From positions 1 through 34,202 of the forward strand of contig JANYHV010000254.1 in assembly GCA_025362195.1 (NCBI GenBank): a DNA stretch of 34,202 nucleotides, given 5' to 3'. The notes beneath the pieces were generated by a model that saw only the letters and a list, made by a program, of their open reading frames with translations, did no database searches and was not told the origin of the DNA. Every line of letters starts with the position of its first letter. Position 1 is the first letter of the stretch. This DNA is from Fimbriiglobus sp. (GTDB lineage: Bacteria; Planctomycetota; Planctomycetia; Gemmatales; Gemmataceae). Both the position numbers and the translations under genes were made by a program. This document shows, piece by piece, positions 7,900-15,076 of the stretch.

Positions 7900-9279
7900 A
7901 TGGAATCCGAGGCGTTCACCCCGTCGCTGACCCCGGCCCACGCCCCCGGTCCGCGGCCCGGCCGGTCGGTCCTGGGCGTGCTGCGGGACCGCACCTTCCG
8001 GTCCCTGCGGCACCCCGACTACCGCCGGTACTTCTTCGGCCAAATCGTCTCGTTCACCGGCAGTTGGATGCAGTCGGCCGCGCTCATGTGGCTCATCTAC
8101 GACCTCACCGCCGACCCCCTTTGGCCGCCGTTGATGCTCGTCGCCCAGGTCGGCCCGACGCTGCTGCTCGGCACCTGGGGCGGCACCCTGGCCGACCGCC
8201 TGCCGAAGCGCCGGCTCATCATGGCGACGCAGTTCGGCTTCCTGATTACCGCCCTGATGCTCGCCGGCGTGACCGTCGCGGGGCTGGCGTCGCCGTGGGT
8301 GCTACTGGCGATTCAACTGCTCAACGGCGTGCTGCAATCGGCCGACCTGCCGGCCCGGCTGTCGTTCGCCCCGGACCTGGTGCCGCGCGACGACCTCATC
8401 AACGCCGTGTCCCTGAACTCGATGCTGTTCAACTCGGCCCGCGCCGTCGGCCCGGCGCTGGCCGGCGGGGCGTTCCTGTTGGCGGACGCGGCGGCCACGG
8501 CCGGGCTGGCCGGGGGCTTGCGGCCGACGTTCCTGGGCGCGGTCGGCTGCTTCGCCCTCAACGCGGTCAGTTACGTCGCCGTGCTGGTCGCGCTGAACCG
8601 CATCACGGCCGACGGCCGGGGCCACCCGCACGCCGGGGACCAGTCGATCTGGGAAGGCTTCCGGCTGGCCTGGGCGTCGCCGCAAGTCCGCGGCCTGCTG
8701 CTGCTCTCCGGGCTGTTGTGCGTCTTCGCCTGGCCGGCGCTGACCCTCTTCCCCGCCTTCACGAAGACGGTCCTCGGCCACTCCGAAAAGGAGTACAGCG
8801 TCCTGGTCAGTGCCCTCGGCCTGGGGGCGCTGCTGTCGGCGCTGACCACGGCCACCTTCGGCAACTCGGCCCGCCGCGGCGCGTTCCTTTTGGGCGGCGC
8901 AATTCTCGCCACCGCCGGCCTGACCGGGCTGGCCGCTTCGGCGACCCTGCCGGTCGCGCTGGTCTCCACGGCGGCCCTCGGGTACGGGCTGATCTTGTAC
9001 CTCTCGACCGGCCAGTCGGCGCTGCAACTCGACTCGACCGCCGAGACCCGCGGCCGCATGATGGCGCTGTGGGCGATGATGCTCAGTGCCAGCGCGCCGG
9101 TCGGGCACCTGGCCGCCGGGGTGGCGGCGCAACGCGTTCCCGTGCCGCACGTCTTCGCCGTCCTCGCCGCCGGGTCGGCCGTCGTCACAATCGCCCTGTT
9201 CGTCTTCTTGCGCGGCACACTCTTCGGCCCGAAGGCTACCGCAGTCGGCGGGACCGCTACATCTTCCCAGGCCGGCTGA
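7900..9279 (+). CDS. MFS transporter, MFS_3/EntS-like
   Basis: A 459 aa inner-membrane transporter of the major facilitator superfamily. An N-terminal soluble segment contains HPDYRRYFFGQIVSFTGSWM, typical of the MFS_3 (enterobactin-exporter-like) group. It is followed by about twelve hydrophobic helices and the loop 2-3 signature GTWGGTLADRLPKRRLI, a variant of the MFS G-x3-D-R-x-G/K-R motif. The substrate cannot be told from sequence; relatives export siderophores or drugs. The start is the ATG at 7900 because GAAGGAG (7883-7889) lies 10 bases upstream; the frame opens earlier, at a GTG at 7852, without such a site. It is divergent from pyrD. Confidence 0.9.
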   Translation: MESEAFTPSLTPAHAPGPRPGRSVLGVLRDRTFRSLRHPDYRRYFFGQIVSFTGSWMQSAALMWLIYDLTADPLWPPLMLVAQVGPTLLLGTWGGTLADRLPKRRLIMATQFGFLITALMLAGVTVAGLASPWVLLAIQLLNGVLQSADLPARLSFAPDLVPRDDLINAVSLNSMLFNSARAVGPALAGGAFLLADAAATAGLAGGLRPTFLGAVGCFALNAVSYVAVLVALNRITADGRGHPHAGDQSIWEGFRLAWASPQVRGLLLLSGLLCVFAWPALTLFPAFTKTVLGHSEKEYSVLVSALGLGALLSALTTATFGNSARRGAFLLGGAILATAGLTGLAASATLPVALVSTAALGYGLILYLSTGQSALQLDSTAETRGRMMALWAMMLSASAPVGHLAAGVAAQRVPVPHVFAVLAAGSAVVTIALFVFLRGTLFGPKATAVGGTATSSQAG

Positions 9280-9368
9280 ACCGGTCGGGAGATTGCCTCC
9301 GCTTTGCGCGCCGGTGGTCCAAAGCGTGCTTTAGAATCTCGAGGGTGTTATTGCCGAGGGGTGCGGTC

Positions 9369-10310
9369 ATGCGACGCTGGTTTCTGGTCACGGTCGCGGC
9401 GTTCTCGCTCCTGAGCGGGCCGGGCTGCCACGGCCGCCTGTTCCGCAAGCCGTGCGACACGTGCGCCCCCGGGTCGCCCGGCGGGAGTGGCAGCGGCGGT
9501 CGCCTGGGCCTCGGCGAGCCGGTGCCCGGGTCGAGCGGTCGCCTGCCGCCGACGGCCCTGCCGACCGACGACTTCCCGCCGCCGCGCATCCCCGCCGAGA
9601 GCCGCAACTACCTCGACCCGTTCGGCCCCGACGGCCGCCGCTACCAGCCCTCGACGCCACGCCGCTCGCCGCCCACGGATGTCCCGCTGACCGTGAACGA
9701 CTCGGCCCCGCCCCGGCGTGACACCGGCCGCGCGGCCAACTGGCTCGACGAACCGGTCGCCCCGGCCGGCCCGACCGTGCCGCCGCGCGAAACAAGCCCC
9801 CGGGCCGACGGCGACTTACCGCCCCGGGACGCCCGGTCGTCGCTCAAGCCGGCCGGCCCGGCGGCGGTCCGCGAGGCCGTCCCCGGCCGCGACGGCGTCA
9901 CCTCCGGCGGCGCGGTCCCGCCCGGCGGTCACGCCAAGTTGCGCGAGGCCGGCGTCCGCACTGTCGTTTACCTCCACGACCCCGCCACGACCCCCGACGA
10001 CCTGGCCGCCGCCCGCGCTCAGGCCGAAGCGGCGGGCCTGCGGTTCGTCCCCGTCGCCGTCGGCCCCGACAATTTACGCGACGCGCTGACGCCGTTCACC
10101 CGGGCCATCACCGACCCCGCCGCGAAGCCGGTTCACGTCGCGGACGAGTCCGGGGTGCGGGCCGGCTGCCTGTGGTACCTGGTCTTCCGCACGGCCGAGC
10201 AGCGGTCGGACGAGGTCGCCCGCCTCCGCGCCACCCCGCTGGGCCTGCCCGACCCGGCGAGCGACGCCGGCCGCCGGTACGGGCCGGCCCTCCGCGACGC
10301 CGTGCGGTAA
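9369..10310 (+). CDS. Probable lipoprotein with degenerate phosphatase-like domain
   Basis: A 313 aa exported protein. A short signal peptide (MRRWFLVTVAAFSLLSGPGC) ends in a cysteine that could be lipidated, although GPGC is a poor lipobox. Residues 25-195 are a proline/glycine/arginine-rich disordered linker. Residues about 200-300 resemble the tyrosine/dual-specificity phosphatase fold: LREAGVRTVVYLHDPATT, then KPVHVADESGVRAG. In active enzymes that last motif reads HC-x5-R; here the cysteine position is Ala258 and the histidine position Val257, with Arg264 retained, so catalysis is unlikely. A TAGAAT -10-like word at 9332-9337 could drive it. tatA follows after 153 bases with its own promoter. 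The fold assignment is an inference from motif layout. Confidence 0.7.
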   Translation: MRRWFLVTVAAFSLLSGPGCHGRLFRKPCDTCAPGSPGGSGSGGRLGLGEPVPGSSGRLPPTALPTDDFPPPRIPAESRNYLDPFGPDGRRYQPSTPRRSPPTDVPLTVNDSAPPRRDTGRAANWLDEPVAPAGPTVPPRETSPRADGDLPPRDARSSLKPAGPAAVREAVPGRDGVTSGGAVPPGGHAKLREAGVRTVVYLHDPATTPDDLAAARAQAEAAGLRFVPVAVGPDNLRDALTPFTRAITDPAAKPVHVADESGVRAGCLWYLVFRTAEQRSDEVARLRATPLGLPDPASDAGRRYGPALRDAVR

Positions 10311-10325
10311 CCCCCCCGTTTTCGG

Positions 10326-10355
10326 TTGCCGCCCCCGGCCCGCGGGGCGTATGAT
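10326..10355 (+). promoter_or_regulatory. Candidate promoter of tatA
   Basis: TTGCCG (10326-10331) and TATGAT (10350-10355) are separated by 18 bases and match the sigma-70 consensus at 4 of 6 and 5 of 6 positions. Transcription would start near 10362 and leave a leader of about 100 bases before tatA, which contains the fold at 10392-10455. Confidence 0.45.
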
Positions 10356-10391
10356 TAAAGCGTCCACCTGTCGGCCGGGGTTACCTTCGAC

Positions 10392-10455
10392 CTCCTCATG
10401 CCCGACGATTCTGCCCGCCCGACGGCGTTCCGCCGTCCCGTTCCCCCATGAGGAG
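10392..10455 (+). promoter_or_regulatory. Leader hairpin that masks the tatA ribosome binding site
   Basis: CTCCTCATG (10392-10400) is perfectly complementary to CATGAGGAG (10447-10455), which contains the AGGAG Shine-Dalgarno of tatA. A second stem, GACGGCG/CGCCGTC (10421-10427/10431-10437), is nested in the loop. If formed, the 9-bp outer stem hides the ribosome binding site while leaving the ATG at 10464 outside. This is the geometry of an RNA thermometer or translational switch. It is seen only as sequence; no ligand domain is recognised. Confidence 0.5.
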
Positions 10456-10463
10456 AAGTGATT

Positions 10464-10733
10464 ATGTTCGGCCTCGGCATGCAAGAAATGTTGGTGTTGC
10501 TGTTGATCGGCGTGCTCCTGTTCGGCCGCAAGCTGCCGGACATCGGCCGCAGCCTGGGCAAGACGATCGTCGAGTTCAAAAAGGGCTTCAACGGCATGGA
10601 AGAGGCGATCAACGACCCCGGCGCGAGCCGCAGCGCGATCGAGCCGGAAGCGGTCAAGGCCCCGCAGCGGGTGACCCCGTCGGCCCCCGTGTTCTCGGAC
10701 GCGCCGGCGAGTAACCTGCCGCCGAAGCTGTGA
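10464..10733 (+). CDS. tatA: Sec-independent protein translocase TatA
   Basis: An 89 aa protein that forms the pore-like component of the twin-arginine translocase, exporting folded proteins across the cytoplasmic membrane. It has the family plan: a single N-terminal membrane helix (EMLVLLLIGVLLFGRKLPDI), the hinge FGRKLPD, an amphipathic helix (GRSLGKTIVEFKKGFNGMEE) and a disordered polar tail. The start is the ATG at 10464, eight bases after AGGAG (10451-10455); a GTG at 10458 is too close to that site. It stands without tatB or tatC. Its leader carries a candidate promoter and a hairpin that covers the ribosome binding site. TatA and TatB are hard to tell apart on sequence; length and hinge favour TatA. 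Confidence 0.92.
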   Translation: MFGLGMQEMLVLLLIGVLLFGRKLPDIGRSLGKTIVEFKKGFNGMEEAINDPGASRSAIEPEAVKAPQRVTPSAPVFSDAPASNLPPKL

Positions 10734-10781
10734 GTCGCCTTGACGGGCCGGGGAAGTCTGCTAATTGTGGTGCTGTCGGCC

Positions 10782-10853
10782 CGGCGATTAACTCAGCGGT
10801 AGAGTGCGTTCTTCACACGGACGAAGTCACAGGTTCGATCCCTGTATCGCCGA
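10782..10853 (+). tRNA. tRNA-Val (anticodon CAC)
   Basis: A full cloverleaf can be drawn. The acceptor CGGCGAT pairs with ATCGCCG, the D arm is ACTC/GAGT, and the anticodon stem CGTTC/GGACG has loop TTCACAC (anticodon CAC at 10814-10816). The T arm is ACAGG/CCTGT with loop TTCGATC, and the discriminator base is A. It reads GUG codons. The 3' CCA is not encoded. A strong hairpin follows ten bases downstream. Confidence 0.95.
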
Positions 10854-10862
10854 CTTCCCCCA

Positions 10863-10887
10863 GCAACCCCCGCCCCGCGGGGGTTGC
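10863..10887 (+). terminator. Hairpin terminator after tRNA-Val
   Basis: A perfect 11-bp stem, GCAACCCCCGC/GCGGGGGTTGC, with a CCC loop, is followed by GTCGTTTGG. It is well placed to end the tRNA transcript, though the T-tract is weak. Confidence 0.75.
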
Positions 10888-10989
10888 GTCGTTTGGTGGG
10901 GTTCATCACCGACGAATGATCGCCGAGTCTTCGAGCCGATTCGATGGTGGCGGACAGCGCCGTGCCTCGTAAATCGCACTGATCTCTCC

Positions 10990-11017
10990 TGGACAATCGT
11001 CTCCCGGGGGGTAGACT
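10990..11017 (+). promoter_or_regulatory. Candidate promoter of a small RNA upstream of the abi gene
   Basis: TGGACA (10990-10995) and TAGACT (11012-11017), spaced by 16 bases, match the sigma-70 consensus at 5 of 6 and 4 of 6 positions. The predicted start near 11024 lies just before the fold at 11028-11082. Confidence 0.35.
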
Positions 11018-11023
11018 TCGTTA

Positions 11024-11088
11024 ACACACTCGCCGCACCGCTCCCTTGGTTCGACCCAGGGTGACGTGCATCAAAGGCGAGTCTTTTT
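11024..11088 (+). ncRNA. Candidate structured ncRNA upstream of the Abi_2 gene
   Basis: ACTCGCC (11028-11034) pairs with GGCGAGT (11076-11082), followed directly by CTTTTT, as in an intrinsic terminator. Stacked inside are GCAC/GTGC (11035-11038/11066-11069), CCCT/AGGG (11043-11046/11058-11061) and GG/CC around a TTCGA loop, with ATCAAA left as a 3' bulge. A promoter-like pair lies just upstream, giving an RNA of about 65 nt ending 36 bases before the abi gene. Known context: structured RNAs (the abiF motif) have been described next to Abi_2-family genes. An alternative is an attenuator in the abi leader. Another weak hairpin lies at 10913-10943; otherwise 10888-10989 shows nothing. Confidence 0.4.
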
Positions 11089-11124
11089 ACACACTTTCCC
11101 GGCACCAAGGGTTCGGAAGTAGGC

Positions 11125-12054
11125 TTGATTTTGAGCCTCTCACCCCCGCTTCCGCCCACCCAAAGCTATCGAAAAACTTGGCTCGACTACCCCGATCAAG
11201 TCGAGCTGTTGATTCGTCGCGGACTGATTGTCGGCGACGTTCGTGCCGCCGAACGGTTCCTCTCGCACGTGAACTACTACCGGTACAGCGGCTACGGTTT
11301 GGCGTTCCAAACCGGCCCCGACCAGTTCAAGCCGGGCGTGACCTTCGAGGACGTGCGGGCCGCCTACGACTTCGACTCGGCACTCCGCGACCTCGTGACC
11401 GAGGCGTTGGAGGGCGTTGAAATTGACTTCCGGGCGGCCGTCGCGCACCACTTCGGCAAGTGCCACGGGGCCTTCGGCCACGCGGACGCTGCCAACTTCT
11501 TCGGCAACTTTGCGCACGCGAAATGGCTCGAACGCCTCCGCGAGGAAACCGAGCGGTCGGAGGAATTGTTCGTCAAGCACTTCCGCCAAGCCTACGCCGA
11601 GTACCCGGACTTGCCGGTCTGGGTCCTGACCGAAGTCATGTCGTTCGGTAGCCTGTCGAAAATGGTCGCGGGGCTCGTCAAACCGGACAAGAAACTCGTC
11701 GCTTCCCGGTACGGCCTGCAGCCCTTCGACTTCCAGGCGGTCTGCCACCACCTCACCTACGTCCGCAACCTGTGCGCCCACCACGCGCGCCTTTGGGACC
11801 GCGTGTGGGCCGTCAAGCCGACACTCCCCGCCGGGAAATTTTGGCAGCCGCCTTACGTCCCGGGCAACGACCGGCTGTACTCGACCCTGCTCCTACTGTA
11901 CCGGTTGCTCAAGTGGTGCCCGGCCGGCGGCCCCGGCGCGGCGGACTGGCGGGCGCGACTGCACGCACTGCTGGACTCGCCGCCTCCCCTCGCGGTCGCG
12001 CTCGCCAGGATGGGCATGCCCCAGGACTGGAAAGCGAATCTGGAGTGGCGTTGA
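11125..12054 (+). CDS. Abi family protein (Abi_2/AbiD-AbiF type, HEPN)
   Basis: A 309 aa soluble protein of the Abi_2 family, members of which give abortive infection phage resistance. The family N-terminus is plain: YPDQVELLIRRGLIVGD, then ERFLSHVNYYRYSGYGLAF. Two R-x4-H motifs typical of HEPN ribonucleases are visible, R103-AAVA-H108 and R214-NLCA-H219 (within YVRNLCAHHARLWDR). Known: HEPN Abi proteins cleave RNA. Inferred: this protein is a toxin restrained until infection, possibly by the structured RNA just upstream. The start is the TTG at 11125, with GGAAG about 8 bases upstream; another TTG at 11131 is possible. The tRNA-Val gene upstream is a plausible entry point for a mobile segment, but no integrase or attachment-site repeat is seen, and codon use is like that of the neighbours. 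Confidence 0.88.
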   Translation: MILSLSPPLPPTQSYRKTWLDYPDQVELLIRRGLIVGDVRAAERFLSHVNYYRYSGYGLAFQTGPDQFKPGVTFEDVRAAYDFDSALRDLVTEALEGVEIDFRAAVAHHFGKCHGAFGHADAANFFGNFAHAKWLERLREETERSEELFVKHFRQAYAEYPDLPVWVLTEVMSFGSLSKMVAGLVKPDKKLVASRYGLQPFDFQAVCHHLTYVRNLCAHHARLWDRVWAVKPTLPAGKFWQPPYVPGNDRLYSTLLLLYRLLKWCPAGGPGAADWRARLHALLDSPPPLAVALARMGMPQDWKANLEWR

Positions 12055-12115
12055 CCCCCCCGGGGAATTTTCTCGCCGGCCGGGCGGGGATCGGTTCGAC
12101 GGGCACCGGCGTCCC

Positions 12116-12124
12116 GCGTACAAT
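12116..12124 (+). promoter_or_regulatory. GCGTACAAT -10-like motif before the GAF gene
   Basis: GCGTACAAT contains TACAAT, 5 of 6 with the sigma-70 -10 box, preceded by GCG. The same nine bases occur upstream of two other genes in the window (21667-21675, and 15666-15658 on the minus strand). No convincing -35 is visible. If it is a real -10 box, the ATG at 12123 cannot be a translation start. Confidence 0.35.
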
Positions 12125-12220
12125 GAGTGTCATCCCGTTCACTCGCCCCCAGGCAGACTCCCCGTTAGCACCACTCCGGCGACTGCCGCCGACCTCCGCG
12201 CCACGCTCCTGGACGGCGGC

Positions 12221-12613
12221 GTGCGGGCCGCGCTCATCGAGCTGAACCGGGCCGCGCCGTACCGGTTCACGGCCCTGTACCGGTTCGACGACCCGCTGGC
12301 CCGCAACCTGTACTTCTACGACCGCGAGAACCCGGACGTGGTCGCCGGGGACGATTACCCCGTCGAGGCGAGCTACTGCGTGTACGTCCGGGACGGCGGC
12401 ACCCCGTTCGTCGTCGAGGACGGGCCGGACGGGCCGGTTCTGGACGGGCCGGCGGTCCACGGCCAGGTCAAAGCGTACTGCGGGGTGCCGGTGTTCGACC
12501 GGGACGGCCGCACGTTCGGCTCGCTCTGCCACTTCGACGTGACGTCAGTCCCGGCCGACGCCGAGTGCGTCGCGCTCATGGAAACCCTCGCCCGCCTCCT
12601 CGCCCGCGCGTGA
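12221..12613 (+). CDS. GAF-domain protein with damaged 5' end
   Basis: The open frame from GTG 12221 encodes 130 aa of a GAF sensor domain: RAALIELNRAAPYRFTALYR, SYCVYVRDGGTPFVVED, VKAYCGVPVFDRDGRTFGSLCHFD and MALMETLARLLA-type C-terminal helix. GAF domains bind small ligands or chromophores. Coding-like codons continue upstream to a GTT at 12164 (STTPATAADLRATLLDGG), but no start codon lies there. An ATG at 12123 opens MSVIPFTRPQADSP in another frame, and one extra C in the run at 12160-12163 would join it to the GAF frame. So this is either a frameshifted or start-mutated gene, or a sequencing error, or the short GTG form is real. It is a stand-alone domain with no output module. Confidence 0.65.
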   Translation: MRAALIELNRAAPYRFTALYRFDDPLARNLYFYDRENPDVVAGDDYPVEASYCVYVRDGGTPFVVEDGPDGPVLDGPAVHGQVKAYCGVPVFDRDGRTFGSLCHFDVTSVPADAECVALMETLARLLARA

Positions 12614-12721
12614 TCCTCGCCGCCGGTCGCTCCCTGCCCGGGGCCGCGGTACTTTTGCCCCTCCGCGCCGTTGACGGCTACCGTAGAGTATTGGCAACGA
12701 CTACTCGCACAGGAGCCACCG

Positions 12722-13450
12722 ATGATTCCCCCCATGTTCCCGACGCCCGAGGGCGACGGGGCCGAATTCCCGGCCGGCTTCCACCCGACGGCGATGGCCG
12801 GGTTCGGCCCCCTCGCCCCGGTCATGCAGCGCGGCGGCAACTACGCCCGCCAGCGGACGATGACGCTGTCCGACCTGCTCATGGAGAACCGCATCATCTT
12901 CCTGGGCAGTTCCCCGGACAACGGCACCAACGGCGTCATCACCGACTTCCTCGTCAACTACACCATCCAGCGGATGCTGTACCTCGTGACCGAGAACAAG
13001 ACGGCCGACATCCACCTGTACATCAACAGCCCCGGCGGGTCGGTGTCCGCCGGGCTGGCGCTGTACGACACGATCCAGTTCCTCGAATGCCCCGTCAACA
13101 CGTACTGCATGGGCTTCGCCGCGAGCATGGCGGCGGTGCTGCTCGCGGCGGGGACTAAGGGCAAGCGGTACGCCCTGCCGAACGCCAAGATCATGATCCA
13201 CCAGCCGTCCGGCCAGGTCGGCGGGCAGATCTCGGACATCGAGATTCAGGCCAACGAGATGATGAAGGAGCACGCGCGGCTGAACGAGATTCTGGCCAAG
13301 CACTGCGGCCGGACGGTCGAGGAGATCGAAACGGCCAGCGCCCGCGACAACTACTTCACGGCCATCGAGGCCAAAGAGTTCGGCCTGGTGGACGACGTGC
13401 TGACGAAGGCGGTCAAGGGGTCGCCGGTCGCCCCGCCCCTGCTCGTCTAA
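12722..13450 (+). CDS. clpP: ATP-dependent Clp protease proteolytic subunit ClpP (paralogue 1)
   Basis: A 242 aa serine peptidase subunit that forms the barrel of the Clp protease with an AAA+ unfoldase (ClpX or ClpA/C, not in this window). The triad is visible: Ser135 in MGFAASMAAVL, His160 in IMIHQPSG and Asp209 in SARDNYFTA. The [11 protein letters not shown] loop is intact. Compared with a standard ClpP it has about 45 extra N-terminal residues rich in Pro, Met and Gly. AGGAG (12711-12715) lies 6 bases before the ATG at 12722, which fixes that start over an earlier one at 12671. The hairpin at 13468-13497 and 132 bases separate it from the second clpP. Paired ClpPs in other bacteria can form mixed barrels. 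Confidence 0.95.
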   Translation: MIPPMFPTPEGDGAEFPAGFHPTAMAGFGPLAPVMQRGGNYARQRTMTLSDLLMENRIIFLGSSPDNGTNGVITDFLVNYTIQRMLYLVTENKTADIHLYINSPGGSVSAGLALYDTIQFLECPVNTYCMGFAASMAAVLLAAGTKGKRYALPNAKIMIHQPSGQVGGQISDIEIQANEMMKEHARLNEILAKHCGRTVEEIETASARDNYFTAIEAKEFGLVDDVLTKAVKGSPVAPPLLV

Positions 13451-13467
13451 CCCGACCCGCACAAGTT

Positions 13468-13497
13468 GCCGCGCCGGACGCACACTCCGGGCGCGGC
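13468..13497 (+). terminator. Hairpin between the two clpP genes
   Basis: GCCGCGCC (13468-13475) pairs with GGCGCGGC (13490-13497), extended inwards by GGA/TCC with one bulged G. It begins 18 bases after the first clpP stop. No T-tract follows, so it may attenuate rather than end transcription into the second clpP. Confidence 0.45.
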
Positions 13498-13582
13498 GTC
13501 CCACTGCCCTCACCCCCCCGCCGCCCGCCGCCCGATACCAGAGTCAGACGAGCGGCGGCACGCACCGAACCAGGACACCCCC

Positions 13583-14188
13583 ATGCCGTCGATTCCCTAC
13601 GTGATTGAAAGCAACGGCCGCGACGAGCGCGTGTACGACATCTACTCGCGCCTGCTCAAGGACCGCATCATCTTCCTCCAGGGCGTCGTCCAGGACGAGA
13701 TGGCCAACGCCATCGTCGCCCAGCTCTTGCTCCTGCACTCGCAGGACCCCAAGGCCGACATCCACATGTACATCAACAGCCCCGGCGGCTCGGTCTCGGC
13801 CGGCCTGGGCATCTACGACACGATGCAGTTCATCACCTGCCCGGTGGCCACGTACTGCGTCGGCATGGCCGCGAGCATGGGCGCACTCCTGCTCCAGGCC
13901 GGGGCCGCCGGCAAGCGGTTCGCCCTGCCGAACGCGCGGATCATGATCCACCAGCCGCTCGCCGGCATGGAGGGGAACGCGACCGAGATCAAGATCCACG
14001 TGAAGGAGTTCTTGAAGACCAAGAAGAAGCTCAACGAGATCATCAAGCGGCACACCGGCAAGACTCTCGAACAGGTCGAGAAGGACACGGACCGCGATAA
14101 CTTCATGTCGTCCGAGGAGGCCCGCGACTACGGCCTCATCGACGGCGTGCTGGAGCGCATCGCGGACGGCGTCGGCAAGCAGAGCTAG
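13583..14188 (+). CDS. clpP: ATP-dependent Clp protease proteolytic subunit ClpP (paralogue 2)
   Basis: A 201 aa ClpP of standard length. The triad is Ser98 ([12 protein letters not shown]), His123 (IMIHQPLAG) and Asp172 ([13 protein letters not shown]). The handle segment [20 protein letters not shown] is typical of canonical ClpP, so this copy is closer to the classical enzyme than its upstream partner. The start is the ATG at 13583, with CAGGA about 7 bases before it; the frame opens earlier but in proline/arginine-rich non-conserved sequence. It is followed after 25 bases by the lipoprotein gene. Function: degrades unfolded or tagged proteins in the cytosol with an AAA+ partner. Confidence 0.96.
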   Translation: MPSIPYVIESNGRDERVYDIYSRLLKDRIIFLQGVVQDEMANAIVAQLLLLHSQDPKADIHMYINSPGGSVSAGLGIYDTMQFITCPVATYCVGMAASMGALLLQAGAAGKRFALPNARIMIHQPLAGMEGNATEIKIHVKEFLKTKKKLNEIIKRHTGKTLEQVEKDTDRDNFMSSEEARDYGLIDGVLERIADGVGKQS

Positions 14189-14213
14189 GACGCCCCCTCG
14201 ACGCGGCAACGGA

Positions 14214-15059
14214 ATGCCGACGACCGCCACGCACCCCCCGACGCGGACCGCCCCCCGGCACACCGGGCGGCGGCTCCGCGTATTGGCGGTGCTGCTCCTC
14301 GTGACTGCCGCCGGGTGCAAGACCGGCGACCTCGTCGGCAAGGACAAGAAGTACGACCTGCTCGAAGCCGAACTCCGCACCCGCGAGCGCGAAATCCTCG
14401 AACTCCGCGGCGAAGCCCAGCAGCAGCGCCAACTCAACCTGACCTACCAGCGCCAGCCGGCCTGGGGCGAACTGACCCACGTCCAGCCCGGGTACGCCCA
14501 GCACGGCGGCCAGGTCGCGCCGACCGGCCAGGCCCCGACGCTGCCGTTGAAGGAAATCACTCTCGGCGGCGGCACCGGCGGCGTGGACGAGGACGGCAAG
14601 CCGGGCGACGAGTCGCTGATGGTCGCCATCGTCCCCAAGGACGACGACGGCACGGCGGTCAAGGTGCCGGGCCAGGCGGTGATCGCCGCTTACGAGATCA
14701 GCCCGCAGGGGTTGAAGAGCCAGATCGGCCAGTGGAACGTGACGCCCGACCAGTTGCGGCGGGCGTGGAAGAGCGGCCTGCTGTCGAGCGGGTACTTCAT
14801 CCCGTTGCAGTGGGACAAGCTGCCCGGCACGGACCGGGTGCGCGTCGTCGCGCGGTTCACGTCGAACGACGGCCGGGTGTACGAGGCCGACAAGGACGTG
14901 ACCGTCCGCGTGATGCCCGGCAGTCGCCCCGGCGGCCTGCCGACGCCGACCGTAACGCCGCCGCCGAGCAGCCTGCCGCCGCAAGACGTGCCGACCGGCC
15001 CGGCGGAGGAGTTGCCCCCGCCGAAGCGCACGTCGGCCCGACTCAAGTGGGTGCGGTAG
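14214..15059 (+). CDS. Hypothetical lipoprotein with coiled-coil segment
   Basis: A 281 aa exported protein. A basic N-terminus (RTAPRHTGRRLRVL) precedes a hydrophobic core and a lipobox ending VTAAGC (Cys35), so lipid anchoring is likely. Residues about 45-75 are a heptad-like charged helix (LLEAELRTREREILELRGEA). A folded beta-rich domain follows (residues about 125-235, with WNVTPDQLRRAWKSGLLSSG and DRVRVVARFTSNDGRVYEAD). The C-terminus is proline-rich. I do not recognise a named family. It begins 25 bases after clpP2, so co-transcription is plausible, and it converges with the peroxiredoxin gene, whose stop lies 17 bases away. Confidence 0.75.
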   Translation: MPTTATHPPTRTAPRHTGRRLRVLAVLLLVTAAGCKTGDLVGKDKKYDLLEAELRTREREILELRGEAQQQRQLNLTYQRQPAWGELTHVQPGYAQHGGQVAPTGQAPTLPLKEITLGGGTGGVDEDGKPGDESLMVAIVPKDDDGTAVKVPGQAVIAAYEISPQGLKSQIGQWNVTPDQLRRAWKSGLLSSGYFIPLQWDKLPGTDRVRVVARFTSNDGRVYEADKDVTVRVMPGSRPGGLPTPTVTPPPSSLPPQDVPTGPAEELPPPKRTSARLKWVR

Positions 15060-15076
15060 CGGCTCCGCCGCGAGGG

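Noticed and set aside
6927-10310. A single 1127-codon plus-strand reading frame
   Set aside because: Its first two thirds are antisense to pyrD and out of frame with the MFS gene, giving arginine/glycine-rich noise. Only the part from 9369 on is a real gene.
11041-11069. Second tRNA or tRNA fragment (GGTTCGACC looks like a T arm)
   Set aside because: No acceptor, D or anticodon arm can be built around it. The segment fits better as the apical part of the hairpin at 11028-11082.
10782-12054. Genomic island integrated at tRNA-Val
   Set aside because: No integrase and no repeat of the tRNA 3' end were found downstream, and the abi gene has normal codon use.
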